In this document: piece after piece, positions 32,280 through 43,640 of the stretch
Position numbering within the stretch: position 1 is the stretch's first letter
Layout of the letters: each line of letters starts with the position of its first letter
Source of the DNA: Procambarus clarkii
Taxonomy: Eukaryota > Arthropoda > Malacostraca > Decapoda > Cambaridae
Reading direction: 5' to 3'
NCBI RefSeq assembly: GCF_040958095.1
Contig: NC_091193.1
Span: 25,751,832 to 25,815,831 of the forward strand
Length of the DNA stretch: 64,000 bases
Program-made: the position numbers and the translations under genes
Notes under the pieces: model-generated
The model's input: only the letters and a program-made list of their open reading frames with translations
The model's database searches: none
Told to the model about the DNA's origin: nothing

Positions 32280-33861
32280 AGGTGAAGGCTCCACTCCTTA
32301 AGGGTCAGAGTTCCACTCCTCTAGAGGCAAGAGGTGAGGGTTCCACTCTTCCAGGGGCGAGAGGTAAGGGCTCCACACCTCCAGGGGTGAGAGGTCAGGG
32401 CTCCACTCCTACAGGAGCGAGAGGTAAGGGCTCCACTCCTCCAGGGGTGAGAGGTGAGGGGGTCCACTCCTCCAGTAGTAAGAGGTTGAGGGCTTCACTC
32501 CTCCAGGGGTGAGAGGTGAGGGTTCCACTCGTCCAGGGGTGAGAGGTGAAGGCTCAGCTCCTCCAGGGGTGAGAGGGGAGGTCTCCACTCCTCCAGGGGT
32601 GAGGGGGTCCACTCCTCCAGGGATGAGAGGTGAGGGTTCCATTCCTCAAGGAGGGAGAGGTGAGAGTTCCACTTCTCCAAGGGTGAGAGGTGAAGGCTCC
32701 ACTCCTCCAGGGGCAAAAGGGTGAAGGCTCCACTCCTCTAGGGGTGAGAGGTGAGGCCTCCACTCCTCCAGAGTTGAGGTCTCCACACCTCTAGGGGTGA
32801 GAGGTGAGGTCCCCACTTCTCCAAGGGTGAGAGGTGAGGCCTCCACTCCTCCAGAGTTGAGGTCTCCACACCTCTAGGAGTGAGAGGTGAGGGCTCCACT
32901 CCTCCAGAGGCGAAAGATGAGGGCTCCACTCCTCCAAAGGTGAGTGGTGAGGGATCCACTCCTAAAAAGGCGAGAGGTGAGGCCTCCACACCTCCAGGGG
33001 TGAGAGGTGCGGGCTCCTCTCCTCCAGGGGCGAGAGGGTGAGGGTTCCACTCCCCCGAACCAGAAATTGAAGGCTCCACTTCTCCAGGGGTGAGAGGTGA
33101 GGGTTCCACTCCTCCAGGGGTGAGAGGTGAAGGCTCCACTCCTCCAGGGGTGAGGGTTCCACTCCTCCAGGGGGCGAGAGGTGAGGGTTCCACTCCCCCG
33201 AACCAGAAATTGAAGGCTTCACTTCTCCAGGAGTGAGAGGTGAGGGTTCCACTCCTCCAGGGGTGAGAGGTGAGGGTTCCACTCCTCCAGGGGTGAGAGG
33301 TGAGGGTTCCACTCCTCAAGGGGTGAGAGGTGAGGGTTCCACTCCTAAACGGGAGAGAAGTGAGGGTTCCACTCCTCCAGGGGTGAGAGGTGAGGGCTCC
33401 ACTCCTCCAAGGGCGAGAGGTGAAGGCTCCACTCCTCCAGGGGTGAGAGGTGAGGGCGCCACTTCTCCAGGGGTGAGAGGTGAGGCCTCCACACCTCTAG
33501 GGGGTGAGAGGTGAGGGCTCCACTCCTCCAGAGGTGAGAGGTGAGGGCTCCACTCTTCCAGGGGTGAGAGGTGAGGGCTTCACTTCTCCAGGGGCGAGAG
33601 GTGAAGGCTCCACTCCTCCAGGGGCGAGATGTGAGGACTCCACTCCTGCAAGGGTGAGAGGTGAGGGCTCCACTCCTTCAGGGGGGAGAGGTGAAGGCTC
33701 CACTCCTCCAGGGGCGAGAGGTGAGGGCTCCTCTCCTCCAGGGGCGAGAGGTGACGGCTCCACTCCTCCAGGGGTGAGAGGTGAGGGCTCCACTCCCCCA
33801 GGGGTGAGAGGTGAGGGCTCCACTCCAGGGGTGAGAGGTGAGGACTCAACTCCTCCAGGGG
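32280..33861. repeat. 30-bp minisatellite array (about 52 units)
   Basis: Units contain GGGTGAGAGGTGAGGGCTCC followed by ACTCCTCCAG. Copies are moderately diverged, and a longer block with CCCGAACCAGAAATTGAAGG occurs twice (33055-33075 and 33197-33217), which points to a segmental duplication of about 140 bp. In-frame translation on both strands (GSTPPGVRGE, EEWSPHLSPL) yields several 60- to 190-codon frames that I do not accept as genes. Confidence 0.93.
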
Positions 33862-34241
33862 CTGGTCCCAAACCTGCACACAGAAATAACATCACATGAG
33901 ACCAGAAGACATGGCAGGATGTGCAGAATACCCCGGTTGAAAAACAGAGGTGCAACTGGTACTCTGAGAGAGAACTCTATCAACATCAGAGGTCCGAGAC
34001 TGTTCAACACGCTTCCACTACACATAAGGGGCATAACTGGCCGACCCCTCACAGTGTTCAAGAGAGAACTGGATAAGCACCTCCAAAGGATACCTGATCA
34101 ACCAGGCTGTGACTCGTACGTCAGGCTGCGAGCAGCCGCGTCCAACAGCCTGGTTGATCAGTCCGGCAACCAGGAGGCCTGGTCGACGACCGGGCCGCGG
34201 GGACGCTAAGCCCCGGAAGCACCTCAAGGTAACCTCAAGGT
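33862..34241 (+). mobile_element. LINE 3' end of a second CR1-like family, inserted in the 30-bp array
   Basis: An open reading frame (33838-34209) enters from the array and contains GRMCRIPRLKNRG, NSINIRGPRLFNTLP, GRPLTVFKRELDKHL and NSLVDQSGNQEAW. This pattern is common at the C-terminus of arthropod CR1-like ORF2 proteins. The element ends in two direct copies of AACCTCAAGGT. Array units occur on both sides (TCCTCCAGGGG | CTGG, then AAGGTA | GGGGTGAGAGG), so it inserted into a pre-existing repeat or was captured by one. It is strongly 5'-truncated. Confidence 0.75.
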
Positions 34242-34300
34242 AGGGGTGAGAGGTGAGGACTCCACTTAGAAAGGGGCGAGAGGTGAGGCCTCCACTCCCT
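34242..34300. repeat. Continuation of the 30-bp array beyond the LINE insertion
   Basis: About two units (GGGGTGAGAGGTGAGGACTCC, then GGGGCGAGAGGTGAGGCCTC) resume directly after the LINE tail. Confidence 0.85.
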
Positions 34301-34339
34301 CTTCGCCCTTACTTCATTACACACAGAAATCACAATAGC

Positions 34340-34430
34340 GTGATGCATCAAATGAACAAATCCACAAGGGCCGTGACGAGGATTCGAACCTACGTCCTAA
34401 ATCCACGTGATATATCATATAAAAATTAAG
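34340..34430 (-). mobile_element. tRNA-derived SINE fragment
   Basis: The minus strand has the B-box GGTTCGAATCC (around 34380-34390) in the context GTCACGGCCCTTGTGGATTT, which I associate with a decapod SINE. No A box is present, so only part of the head survives. Confidence 0.4.
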
Positions 34431-34595
34431 GCCCCAGCCCTCACCCAAACAATAAATATTACTATAGTCACCCCAACTATAACAACAATTCAATTTTCTA
34501 TCGTTTGTAAAATACAGAAAACATTAATGAGAGGGGTAGCTAATGCATAACATTTTAGCAATATCTGTTCGTGAGTATGGCTTCATAATGTCACA

Positions 34596-35403
34596 ATTCA
34601 AATTCATAATTCAAAATTCAAATTCAAAAGTTTATTCAGGTAAAAGTACATAAATGGAAGATGAGTTACAAACATAATGTTGGATTTCTAGATAGATCTA
34701 GTACATACAATATCTAAAGCCACTAGTGCAAGATGTGGGGAAAAACACTTAGACTAAAATTTAATACTAATTGAGATTAAAAAATAAATTGTGTTGAAAG
34801 GGGACGGTCCACATGGCAGAAATCAGCAATTAAACAAGTTGGTCAACAAACAGTATTGTTTGAAAATAGCAAGACATGGGTTAACATTTAGGGGTAAAGT
34901 AGCTTACATGGAGTTTATTAGGTAGTACTTAGTTTTCTCTTAAACTGGTTGAGAGAGGTACAGCCTTTGACATGATTGGGAAGGTCACTCCACATTCTGG
35001 GTCCCTTGATTTGTAGAATATTTCTAGTTTGGTAAAGGAGCACTCTTAGAATATCAAATAGGTATTTGTTCTTGATGTGGTGTCCATGGGTTCTGTTTCA
35101 ACCTTCTAGGAAGCGTTTAAGGTCAGGATTGGCATTACAGTTCAGAGTTTTAAATATATAGAGTACACTTGAGTGGATGTGCAGTGACTTAATATCTAAC
35201 ATATTCAAAGATTTGAGTAACGATACCGAGTGCTGTTTGGGGCCAGAGTTAGATATCGGTTTAATAGCAGCTTTGTGTTGGGTAATTAGAGGACGTAAAT
35301 GATTTTGGGTAGTAGAACCCCAAGCACAAATACCATAATTGAGATAAGGATAGATGAGGGAGTAATATAGCGTTACCAGGGCAGGGCGAGGTACATAATT
35401 CAT
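34596..35403 (-). mobile_element. L2/Daphne-like LINE, 5'-truncated, minus strand
   Basis: Minus-strand frame 35098-35403 encodes the post-RT region (YVPRPALVTLYYSLIYPYL, NYGICAWGSTTQNH, HSVSLLKSLNMLDIKSLHIH). A 3' UTR follows and ends at TTTACCTGAATAAACTTTTG plus a run of TTGAATTT-like repeats (34596-34640). The same tail occurs at about 58500. The RT domain is missing. Confidence 0.8.
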
Positions 35404-35620
35404 TAGCTAACCTCTTCCTCTCCAAAACTCTAAGCCTCTACAACACTCATTGTCCCCTCCTCACCAAGCAAGTAACTGACAAAAGAATAAACAATCCGTG
35501 ACTCATAAGTGGCATATTCAAATCAATCAATAAGAAACATGAATATGAAAAGAAACTTAAGATTGGCCTAGTTACAAAGAAAATAGTTAAAAATGTGCCT
35601 CAGTGAACCAATGCATGACC

Positions 35621-35996
35621 CTGAAATGTTATCCTAATGTACCTAGTAATCCTTGTTCATTATAGTGTAATTTTTATTATTGTGTATTAATCTAATCTTG
35701 GTTTTTGTGTCAAAATTTCTTGCAATGTACCTGTAAACATTTTTTGTCAATTTTATTGTAATTTATCTACTTAAAATTATTTGTTCCTGTAAAGTTAAGC
35801 TGTAAAGTAACCATAAAAAATTTTTGTCAATTTTACTGCAAATGATCTACTTATAATTATCTGTTAGTTTAAGGACTTGCCCGAAAAGCTTTGCGTGCTA
35901 GTGGCTTTACAAGAATGTAAAATCAACTTCATTTCTATGTTCTCTCTTAACTCCCAATGTACCTACAATGTAAATAAATAAAACGAATAAAATAAA
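35621..35996 (+). mobile_element. Nested L2-like LINE 3' UTR insertion
   Basis: The stretch has the family 3' UTR words (GGACTTGCCCGAAAAGCTTT, GTGGCTTTACAAGAATGTAA) and ends in an A-rich TAAATAAAACGAATAAAATAA tail. Coding sequence of the host LINE is collinear on both sides, so this is an insertion. Confidence 0.7.
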
Positions 35997-35999
35997 ATG

Positions 36000-37560
36000 A
36001 AAGGTACTCATCAATGCTTACCAGTATCATAAGAAAAGCAAAACTTTCCTGTTATGAGAATAGATTCAAAGAAGCAAAAGGCAACATGAAAAGCATATGG
36101 AAAACCATCTCTAACATCTTAGGAACTAAACAACTCTCATATAACTAGATAAAACTCTCAAAGGATGGCTATACACCTGCAACTGGTTTAGAAATGGCAA
36201 ATGAATATAATTGCTTCTTTTCATCGATTGGTGCTAACCTTGCCAGAAAAATCCCACAGACTCAGACACACATTAACACATATCTCTCAGGCAGCTATCC
36301 AAACTCTCTTCTCCTCTCACCAGTCAGCCCGACAGATGTTGTGTTCATCATACACTCACTAAAAACCAAAGCTGGGAACATCAGTGAAATACCATCCGTT
36401 GTATACAAGAGCGCCTCCCATGCCCTTGCGCCACCTATAGTTCTGCTGTTCAACAAATCCCTAGAGTGTCATACCTTCCCTGATATCCCTGAAAAGCAAG
36501 AGTAACGCCAGTTCATAAAGGAGGTAATCCGGCAGACATAAACAATTATAGACCAATATCAAACCTACCCATACTATCAAAAATATTTGAAAAATTACCT
36601 ACAAACAGCTCTACTCCTACCTCGTAAAATTCGACATACTCAGACCCTGTCAGTTTGGCGTCTGCTCCCCAAAAAAGTACCAACGATGCAATTATTAGTC
36701 TCCTTGACGTAATCTACTCAGCCCTTGACAAAAATGAGTTTCGGATTGGACTCTTCATTGACCTGAGAAAGGCCTTTGATACTGTTAATCACAATTACCT
36801 CTTACGTAAACTCCGTCATTATGGAACCCGAGGCACTGGACTATATCCGATCCTATCTTAGTGATAGACACCAATGTGTAGCCATCAATAATATAACCTC
36901 TCCCACTCTACCATTAACCGTAGGCGTGCCACAAGGCAGCATCTTGGGACTTCTCCTATTTCTTATATACATCAAATCTCATATAACAATATCTGCCTAA
37001 TGTCTCTAACATTCTGAAACCTATTTTGGTTGCTGATGATACTACCCTCATCTACTCCAACCCCAACCCACATATACTAAATAATGTTGTTAATAATGAA
37101 CTAAAAAAAAGTCCACTTATGGATGTCAACCAACAAACTAACACTTAGCATAGGAAAGACCTACTACATCTTATTTGGAAGTAAATCTACAAATGCAATT
37201 CAGCTTCAGATAGACAATGTAAACATTAGCAATAAAAATGACGGAAAGTTTCTTGGCCTATTCCTAGACAAGAGACTCAGCTTCAGTACCCACATACAAC
37301 ACATAACTAAGAAAGTCTCTAAAACAGTTGGTATACTCTCCAAAATCAGATATTATGTACCTAACACTGCTCTCATCTCTCTATATTATGCACTAATCTA
37401 TCCCTATCTTAATTATGGTATCTGTACATGGGGTTCAACCACTGCAAACCACCTCAAGTTCATCATCACCCAGCAAAAATCTGCTATCAGAATAATAACA
37501 AATTCTGCTTTCAGACAACACTCAGCCCCCTTGTTTAACTCCCAAACATGCTATCTTTAG
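36000..37560 (+). pseudogene. L2/Daphne-like reverse transcriptase pseudogene
   Basis: The RT is spread over several frames: 36194-36505 (NEYNCFFSSIGANLA, SLKTKAGNISEIPS), 36655-36861 (STNDAIISLLDVI, FIDLRKAFDTVNH), 36776-37000 (GVPQGSILGLLLFLIY) and 37123-37560 (KLTLSIGKTYYILFGSK, YYALIYPYLNYGICTWGSTT). A VADDTT version of the FADD box lies near 37030, between frames. At least three frameshifts and an in-frame stop inactivate it. It would have copied LINE RNA at the target site. Confidence 0.85.
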
Positions 37561-37822
37561 AGGTTCTTTAGGTTATCTTTAGATGATTTCGGGGCTTTTT
37601 TTTTAGTGTCCCCGCGGCCCGGTCCTCGACCAGGCCTCCACCCCCAGGAAGCAGCCCGTGACAGCTGACTAACACCCAGGTACCTATTTTACTGCTAGGT
37701 AACAGGGGCATAGGGTGAGAAGAAACTCTGCCCAATGTTTCTCGCCGGCGCCTGGGATCGAACCCAGGACCACAGGATCACAAGTCAAGCGTGCTGTCCG
37801 CTCGGCCGACCGGCTCCGAGCG
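37560..37822 (-). mobile_element. tRNA-derived SINE inserted in the LINE pseudogene
   Basis: Read on the minus strand, the 5' head has an A-box-like GGTCGGCCGAGCGG and a B-box GGTTCGATCCC (37754-37764), as in a class II tRNA-like promoter. A body follows with AGGCCTGGTCGAGGACCGGG and CCGCGGGGACACTAAAAAAA, then a tail with AGATAACCTAAAGAACCTC. The flanks both contain ATGCTA of the disrupted LINE codons (CATGCTAT on the left, AATGCTAA on the right), a plausible short target duplication. The tail resembles the LINE end at 34174-34241. Confidence 0.8.
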
Positions 37823-38128
37823 GACATAATGCTAAACATAATCTCACTCCACAAATTCTCTTGTGTCAACTACATTTACAAAACCTTGTTCTTATTTTCA
37901 AACTCTGCTCTGAAACTCTCCCTGGACAGATGCAATAGGACCCATTATCACCACACCAGAAATAAATATCTCTTTGATATCCCCAGAGTCAAACTTAATC
38001 TGTGTAAACACTCTATGCAAATAAAGGGACCTAGTCTATGGAACTCACTCCCTAATGAATTGAAAAGCTGCCCAATTTTTGCGTCATTCAAAAACAAAAC
38101 TAAAAAGTACCTAATTTCATCTTCATAG
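37823..38128 (+). pseudogene. L2-like LINE ORF2 C-terminus (continues after SINE)
   Basis: The frame continues with MLNIISLHKFSCVNYIYK, TRNKYLFDIPRVKLNLCKHS and GPSLWNSLPNELKSC, ending KKYLISSS and a stop at 38128. The same terminus occurs at 58704-58997. The 3' UTR to 38560 contains GACCTGCCCGAAACGCTGTG and an A-rich tail. Confidence 0.8.
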
Positions 38129-38570
38129 TTTCCTACCTTGTTGCTTTAAAATTGCACTGTATCTAGTGCTCCCTATCTCCCAATCTTTATGTACGTAATC
38201 CAAACAACTTTACCATTGTGATCATTGCTGTCTTCTTATGTGTGCTATCAGTTTACTGTATGGTGCATATTAATATTTGTTTAAATTACCAATCAAGCTG
38301 TTAATGCAATCAATCAGAGCTTTAATATACCAATGTGCTTTAATATACCTACTAATCTCTCTCATCTCATTTTTTTTCTTGCAATGTATCTGTTATCACT
38401 TTACTAATTCTGCTAGAATTTACCTACTTAAAATTATCTGTTAAAATAAGACCTGCCCGAAACGCTGTGTGTACTAGTGGCTTTACAAGACTGTAAATGC
38501 CATGCTATGTTTTCTCACAAACCCAATGTACCTTCTTGTATATAAATAAATATAAGTAAAAAAATAGCAG

Positions 38571-39602
38571 CTTGTGTTGAGTAATTAGAGGACGTAAATA
38601 ATTTTGGGTAGTAGAACCCCAAGCACAAATGCCATAGTTGAGATAAGGATAGATGAGAGAGTAATAGAGAGTCACCAGGGCAGGGCGAGGTACATAATAT
38701 CTGATCTTAGAAAGAATGCCAACAGTTTTAGAAACTTTTTTTGCTATATTTAGAATGTGTCCCTGGTAATTAAGCTTGTTATCGATGAGAACACCAAGGA
38801 ATTTGCCATCAACTTTGTTACTAATTTAGATATTGTTTATTCTTAGAATAATTTCATTTGAGGATTTATTACCAAACAAAATATAGAAAGTTTTGTCAAT
38901 GTTGAGGGTGAGTTTGTTAGCAGTTAGCCAAAGATGGACTTTATTTAGTTCAGTATTCACAGTGACATTTAGAGCAAGAGGGTCAGGACTGGAGAAGATG
39001 AAGGTTGTGTCATCAGCAAATAAGATTGGTTTGAGGTGTTGGGAGGCATTTGGAAGGTCATTAATGTAGATGAGAAAGAGGAGAGGGCCAAGTATGCTGC
39101 CCTGAGGAACACCAATGTTGATGGGTAGGGTGGGAGAAATTGAATTATTCACAGAAACATACTGGAGCCTGTCAGTAAGGTAAGATTTGAGGTATTGCAG
39201 GGAGTGACCTCTGACTCCATAATGATGTAATTTAAGAAGAAGGTTTTGGTGGTTGACAGTGTCAAAAGCCTTACGCAGGTCCACAAATAACCCAACAGGG
39301 AACTCATTTTTATCAAGAGCTGCATGTATCAAGTTAATCATACTAATCAGTGCATCGTTAGTGCTTTTATTGGGTCTGAAACCACATTGGCAAGAGCTAA
39401 GTATATTGTGTTTGGCTAGATATGAGTAAAGCTGCTTGTAGATTAGCTTTTCAAATATTTTTGACAAGGTTGGCAGAATTGATAGAATTGATACAGAATT
39501 GATTTGTTGAAGAGCAGTGCATTGGTAGGAGCTAGAAGTCTAGATTTTTTTTAAATTAGAGATGGTATCTCATCAAGGGCAGTTGACTTAGTTTTAAGGG
39601 AT
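38571..39602 (-). mobile_element. L2/Daphne-like LINE fragment, minus strand, lacking both ends
   Basis: The left edge starts within the post-RT region at AGCAGCTTGTGTTG, directly after the 3' tail of the plus-strand copy, so the plus-strand copy probably inserted here or a deletion joined them. The right edge stops within the region just before RT (SLKTKSTALDEIPS), where the 51-bp array begins. A deletion with TCAATTCTGTATCAATTCTA-like duplication lies near 39470-39500. Confidence 0.75.
38826..39467 (-). pseudogene. Reverse transcriptase domain of L2/Daphne-like LINE, 213 codons
   Basis: This is the cleanest RT of the family in the window: MSKIFEKLIYKQL, FRPNKSTNDALIS, VGLFVDLRKAFDTVNH, IGVPQGSILGPLLFLIYIND, ILFADDTTFIFS (catalytic ADD) and WLTANKLTLNIDKTFYILFG. 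The frame is open for 213 codons, then stops at the beginning of the next block. It lacks endonuclease and C-terminus. The upstream part is rearranged, so it is not functional. Confidence 0.85.
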
Positions 39603-42600
39603 TGGGCAGCGTCACTCATCTTGTGAGTGAACACACCGCCATAGAGACAGTATTGGGCAGCTCCAATCATCCTGTGAGTGAACACACCGCCATAGTGACA
39701 GTATTGGGCAGCGTCACTCATCTTGTGAGTGAACACCGCCATAGAGACAGTATTGGGCACCTCCAATCATCCTGTGAGTGGACACACCGCCATAGTGACA
39801 GTATTGGGCAGCGCCACTCATCCTGTGAGTGGACACACCGCCAAAGTGACAGTATTGGGCAGCTCCACTCATCCTGTGAGTGGACACACCGCCATAGTGA
39901 CAGTATTGGGCAACGCCACTCATCATGTGAGTGGACACACCGCCATAGTGACAGTATTGGGCAGCGCCACTCATCCTGTGAGTGGACACACCGCCATAGT
40001 GACAGTATTGGGCAGCGCCACTCATCCTGTGAGTAGACACACCGCCATAGTGACAGTATTGGGCAGCTCCACTCATACTGTGAGTGGACACACCGCCATA
40101 GTGACAGCATTGGGCAGCTCCACTCATCCTGTGAGTGGACACACCGCCATAGTGACAGTATTGGGCAGCGCCACTCATCCTGTGAGTGGACACACCGCCA
40201 TAGTGACAGTATTGGGCAGCTCCAATCATCCTGTGAGTGGACACACCGCCATAGTGACAGTATTGGGCAGTGCCACTCATCCTGTGAGTGGACACACCGC
40301 CATAGTGACAGTATTGGGCAGCGCCACTCATCCTGTGAGTGAACACACCGCCATAGTGACAGTATTGCGCAGCGTCACTCATCTTGTGAGTGAACACACC
40401 GCCATAGTGACAGTATTGGGCAGCTCCAATCATCTTGTGAGTGGACACACCGCCATAGTGACAGTATTGGGCAGCTCCAATCATCCTGTGAGTGGACACA
40501 CCGCCGTAGTGACAGTATTGGGCAGCTCCAATCATCCTGTGAGTGAACACACCGCCATAGTGACAGTATTGGGCAGCTCCAATCATCCTGTGAGTGGACA
40601 CGCCGCCATAGTGACAGTATCGGGCAGCTCCAATCATCCTGTGAGTGGACACGCCGCCATAGTGACAGTATTGGGCAGCGCCACTCATCCTGTGAGTGGA
40701 CACACCGCCATAGTGACAGTATTGGGCAGCGCCACTCATCCTGTGAGTGGACACACCGCCATAGTGACAGTATTGGGCAGCGCCACTCATCCTGTGAGTG
40801 GACACACCGCCATAGTGACAGTATTGGGCAGCGTCACTCATCCTGTGAGTGGACACACCGCCATAGTGACAGTATTGGGCAGCGCCACTCATCCTGTGAG
40901 TGGACACACCACCATAGTGACAGTATTGGGCAGCGCCACTCATCTTGTGAGTGAACACACCGCCATAGTGACAGTATTGCGCAGCGTCACTCATCCTGTG
41001 AGTGGACACACCGCCATAGTGACAGTATTGGGCAGCGTCACTCATCCTGTGAGTGGACACACCGCCATAGTGACAGTATTGGGCAGCGCCACTCATCCTG
41101 TGAGTGGACACACCACCATAGTGACAGTATTGGGCAGCGCCACTCATCTTGTGAGTGGACACACCGCCATAGTGACAGTATTGGGCAGCTCCAATCATCC
41201 TGTGAGTGGACACACCGCCGTAGTGACAGTATTGGGCAGCTCCAATCATCCTGTGAGTGAACACACCGCCATAGTGACAGTATTGGGCAGCTCCAATCAT
41301 CCTGTGAGTGGACACGCCGCCATAGTGACAGTATCGGGCAGCTCCAATCATCCTGTGAGTGGACACGCCGCCATAGTGACAGTATTGGGCAGCGCCACTC
41401 ATCCTGTGAGTGGACACACCGCCATAGTGACAGTATTGGGCAGCGCCACTCATCCTGTGAGTGGACACACCGCCATAGTGACAGTATTGGGCAGCGCCAC
41501 TCATTCTGTGAGTGGACACACCGCCATAGTGACAGTATTGGGCAGCGCCACTCATCCTGTGAGTGGACACACCGCCATAGTGACAGTATTGGGCAGCGCC
41601 ACTCATCCTGTGAGTGGACACACCACCATAGTGACAGTATTGGGCAGCGCCACTCATCTTGTGAGTGAACACACCGCCATAGTGACAGTATTGCGCAGCG
41701 TCACTCATCCTGTGAGTGGACACACCGCCATAGTGACAGTATTGGGCAGCGTCACTCATCCTGTGAGTGGACACACCGCCATAGTGACAGTATTGGGCAG
41801 CGCCACTCATCCTGTGAGTGGACACACCACCATAGTGACAGTATTGGGCAGCGCCACTCATCTTGTGAGTGAACACACCGCCATAGTGACAGTATTGCGC
41901 AGCGTCACTCATCCTGTGAGTGAACACACCGCCATAGTGACAGTATTGCGCAGCGTCACTCATCCTGTGAGTGGACACACCGCCATAGTGACAGTATTGG
42001 GCAGCGCCACTCATCCTGTGAGTGGACACACCGCCATAGTGACAGTATTGGGCAGCGCCACTCATCCTGTGAGTGGACACACCGCCATAGTGACAGTATT
42101 GGGCAGCGCCACTCATCCTGTGAGTGGACACACCGCCATAGTGACAGTATTGGGCAGCGCCACTCATCCTGTGAGTGGACACACCGCCATAGTGACAGTA
42201 TTGGGCAGCGTCACTCATCCTGTGAGTGGACACACCGCCATAGTGACAGTATTGGGCAGCGTCACTCATCCTGTGAGTGGACACACCGCCATAGTGACAG
42301 TATTGGGCAGCGTCACTTATCCTGTGAGTGGACACACCGCCATAGTGACAGTATTGGGCAGCGTCACTCATCCTGTGAGTGGACACACCGCCATAGTGAC
42401 AGTATTGGGCAGCGTCACTCATCCTGTGAGTGGACACACCGCCATAGTGACAGTATTGGGCAGCGTCACTCATCCTGTGAGTGGACACACCGCCATAGTG
42501 ACAGTATTGGGCAGCGTCACTCATCCTGTGAGTGGACACACCGCCATAGTGACAGTATTGGGCAGCGTCACTCATCCTGTGAGTGGACACACCGCCATAG

Positions 42601-43478
42601 TGACAGTATTGGGCAGCGTCACTCATCCTGTGAGTGGACACACCGCCATAGTGACAGTATTGGGCAGCGTCACTCATCCTGTGAGTGGACACACCGCCAT
42701 AGTGACAGTATTGGGCAGCGCCACTCATCCTGTGAGTGGACACACCGCCATAGTGACAGTATTGGGCAGCGCCACTCATCCTGTGAGTGGACACACCGCC
42801 ATAGTGACAGTATTGGGCAGCGCCACTCATCCTGTGAGTGGACACACCGCCATAGTGACAGTATTGGGCAGCGCCACTCATCCTGTGAGTGGACACACCG
42901 CCATAGTGACAGTATTGGGCAGCGTCACTCATCCTGTGAGTGGACACACCGCCATAGTGACAGTATTGGGCAGCGTCACTCATCCTGTGAGTGGACACAC
43001 CGCCATAGTGACAGTATTGGGCAGCGTCACTCATCCTGTGAGTGGACACACCGCCATAGTGACAGTATTGGGCAGCGTCACTCATCCTGTGAGTGGACAC
43101 ACCGCCATAGTGACAGTATTGGGCATCGCCACTCATCCTGTGAGTGGACACACCGCCATAGTGACAGTATTGGGCAGCGCCACTCATCCTGTGAGTGGAC
43201 ACACCGCCATAGTGACAGTATTGGGCAGCGTCACTCATCCTGTGAGTGGACACACCGCCATAGTGACAGTATTGGGCAGCGCCACTCATCCTGTGAGTGG
43301 ACACACCACCATAGTGACAGTATTAGGCAGCATCACTCATCCTGTGAGTGGACACACCGCCATAGTGACAGTATTGGGCAGCGTCACTCATCCTGTGAGT
43401 GGACACACCGCCATAGTGACAGTATTGGGCAGCGCCACTCATCCTGTGAGTGGACACACCGCCATAGCAGCATGTACA
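39603..43478. repeat. 51-bp minisatellite array (about 76 units)
   Basis: Units contain ATTGGGCAGCGCCACTCA, TCCTGTGAGTGGACACACCG and CCATAGTGACAGT. The length is constant at 51 bp (17 codons), so long frames persist on both strands: 1275 codons on + (IVTVLGSATHPVSGHTA) and 1196 on - (AAQYCHYGGVSTHRMSG). Each unit can fold CACTCA/TGAGTG into a 6-bp hairpin. A block of 14 units (714 bp) is duplicated in tandem. No start context, domain or codon bias argues for a gene. Confidence 0.95.
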
Positions 43479-43480
43479 AC

Positions 43481-43640
43481 ACTCCCCAATAGGAAGAAAC
43501 CCCGCTGGGTTGTTCATCCTGTCACTTGTACCCAGACACAGCTAGGACTTGCTTAACTGTCTCATGTGAACATCTTATGAAACAAGATGATTACCATTTG
43601 TCAACCCTTATCTTGCTGGTGCAAAATGGGAGAATCTTTT
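43481..43640 (+). repeat. Dispersed repeat A, copy 2
   Basis: The same sequence as 13674-13833, with small indels around TGTGAACATCTTATGAAAC. It lies directly at the right end of the 51-bp array. Confidence 0.8.

Larger units (their letters stand above)
35404..38560 (+). mobile_element. L2/Daphne-like LINE, plus strand, with two nested insertions
   Basis: This begins in the endonuclease-RT linker (around 35420-35610: LLTKQVTDKRINNP, INKKHEYEKKLKIGL). It is interrupted by a 3' UTR copy (35621-35996), resumes at 36000 (RFKEAKGNMKSIWKTISNIL), continues through RT, is interrupted again by a SINE (37560-37822) and ends with a 3' UTR to about 38560. Its left end abuts the oppositely oriented copy at 35403, so two 5'-truncated copies lie head to head. 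Confidence 0.75.

Noticed and set aside
34596-35403. Twin-priming inversion joining the minus and plus L2-like pieces at 35403
   Set aside because: Both pieces possess their own 3' ends and overlap in content, which does not fit one inverted insertion.
37735-37822. Functional tRNA gene on the minus strand
   Set aside because: The tRNA-like head is continuous with a SINE body and inserted in LINE codons.
1-43478. CRISPR arrays
   Set aside because: All arrays are direct head-to-tail repeats without unique spacers, cas genes are absent and the surroundings are eukaryotic.
39714-43556. 1275- and 1196-codon frames as a repetitive structural protein (silk- or mucin-like)
   Set aside because: Both strands are open because the period is 51 bp, and there is no signal peptide or unique terminal domain. 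I list it as a finding only because the length is so constant.
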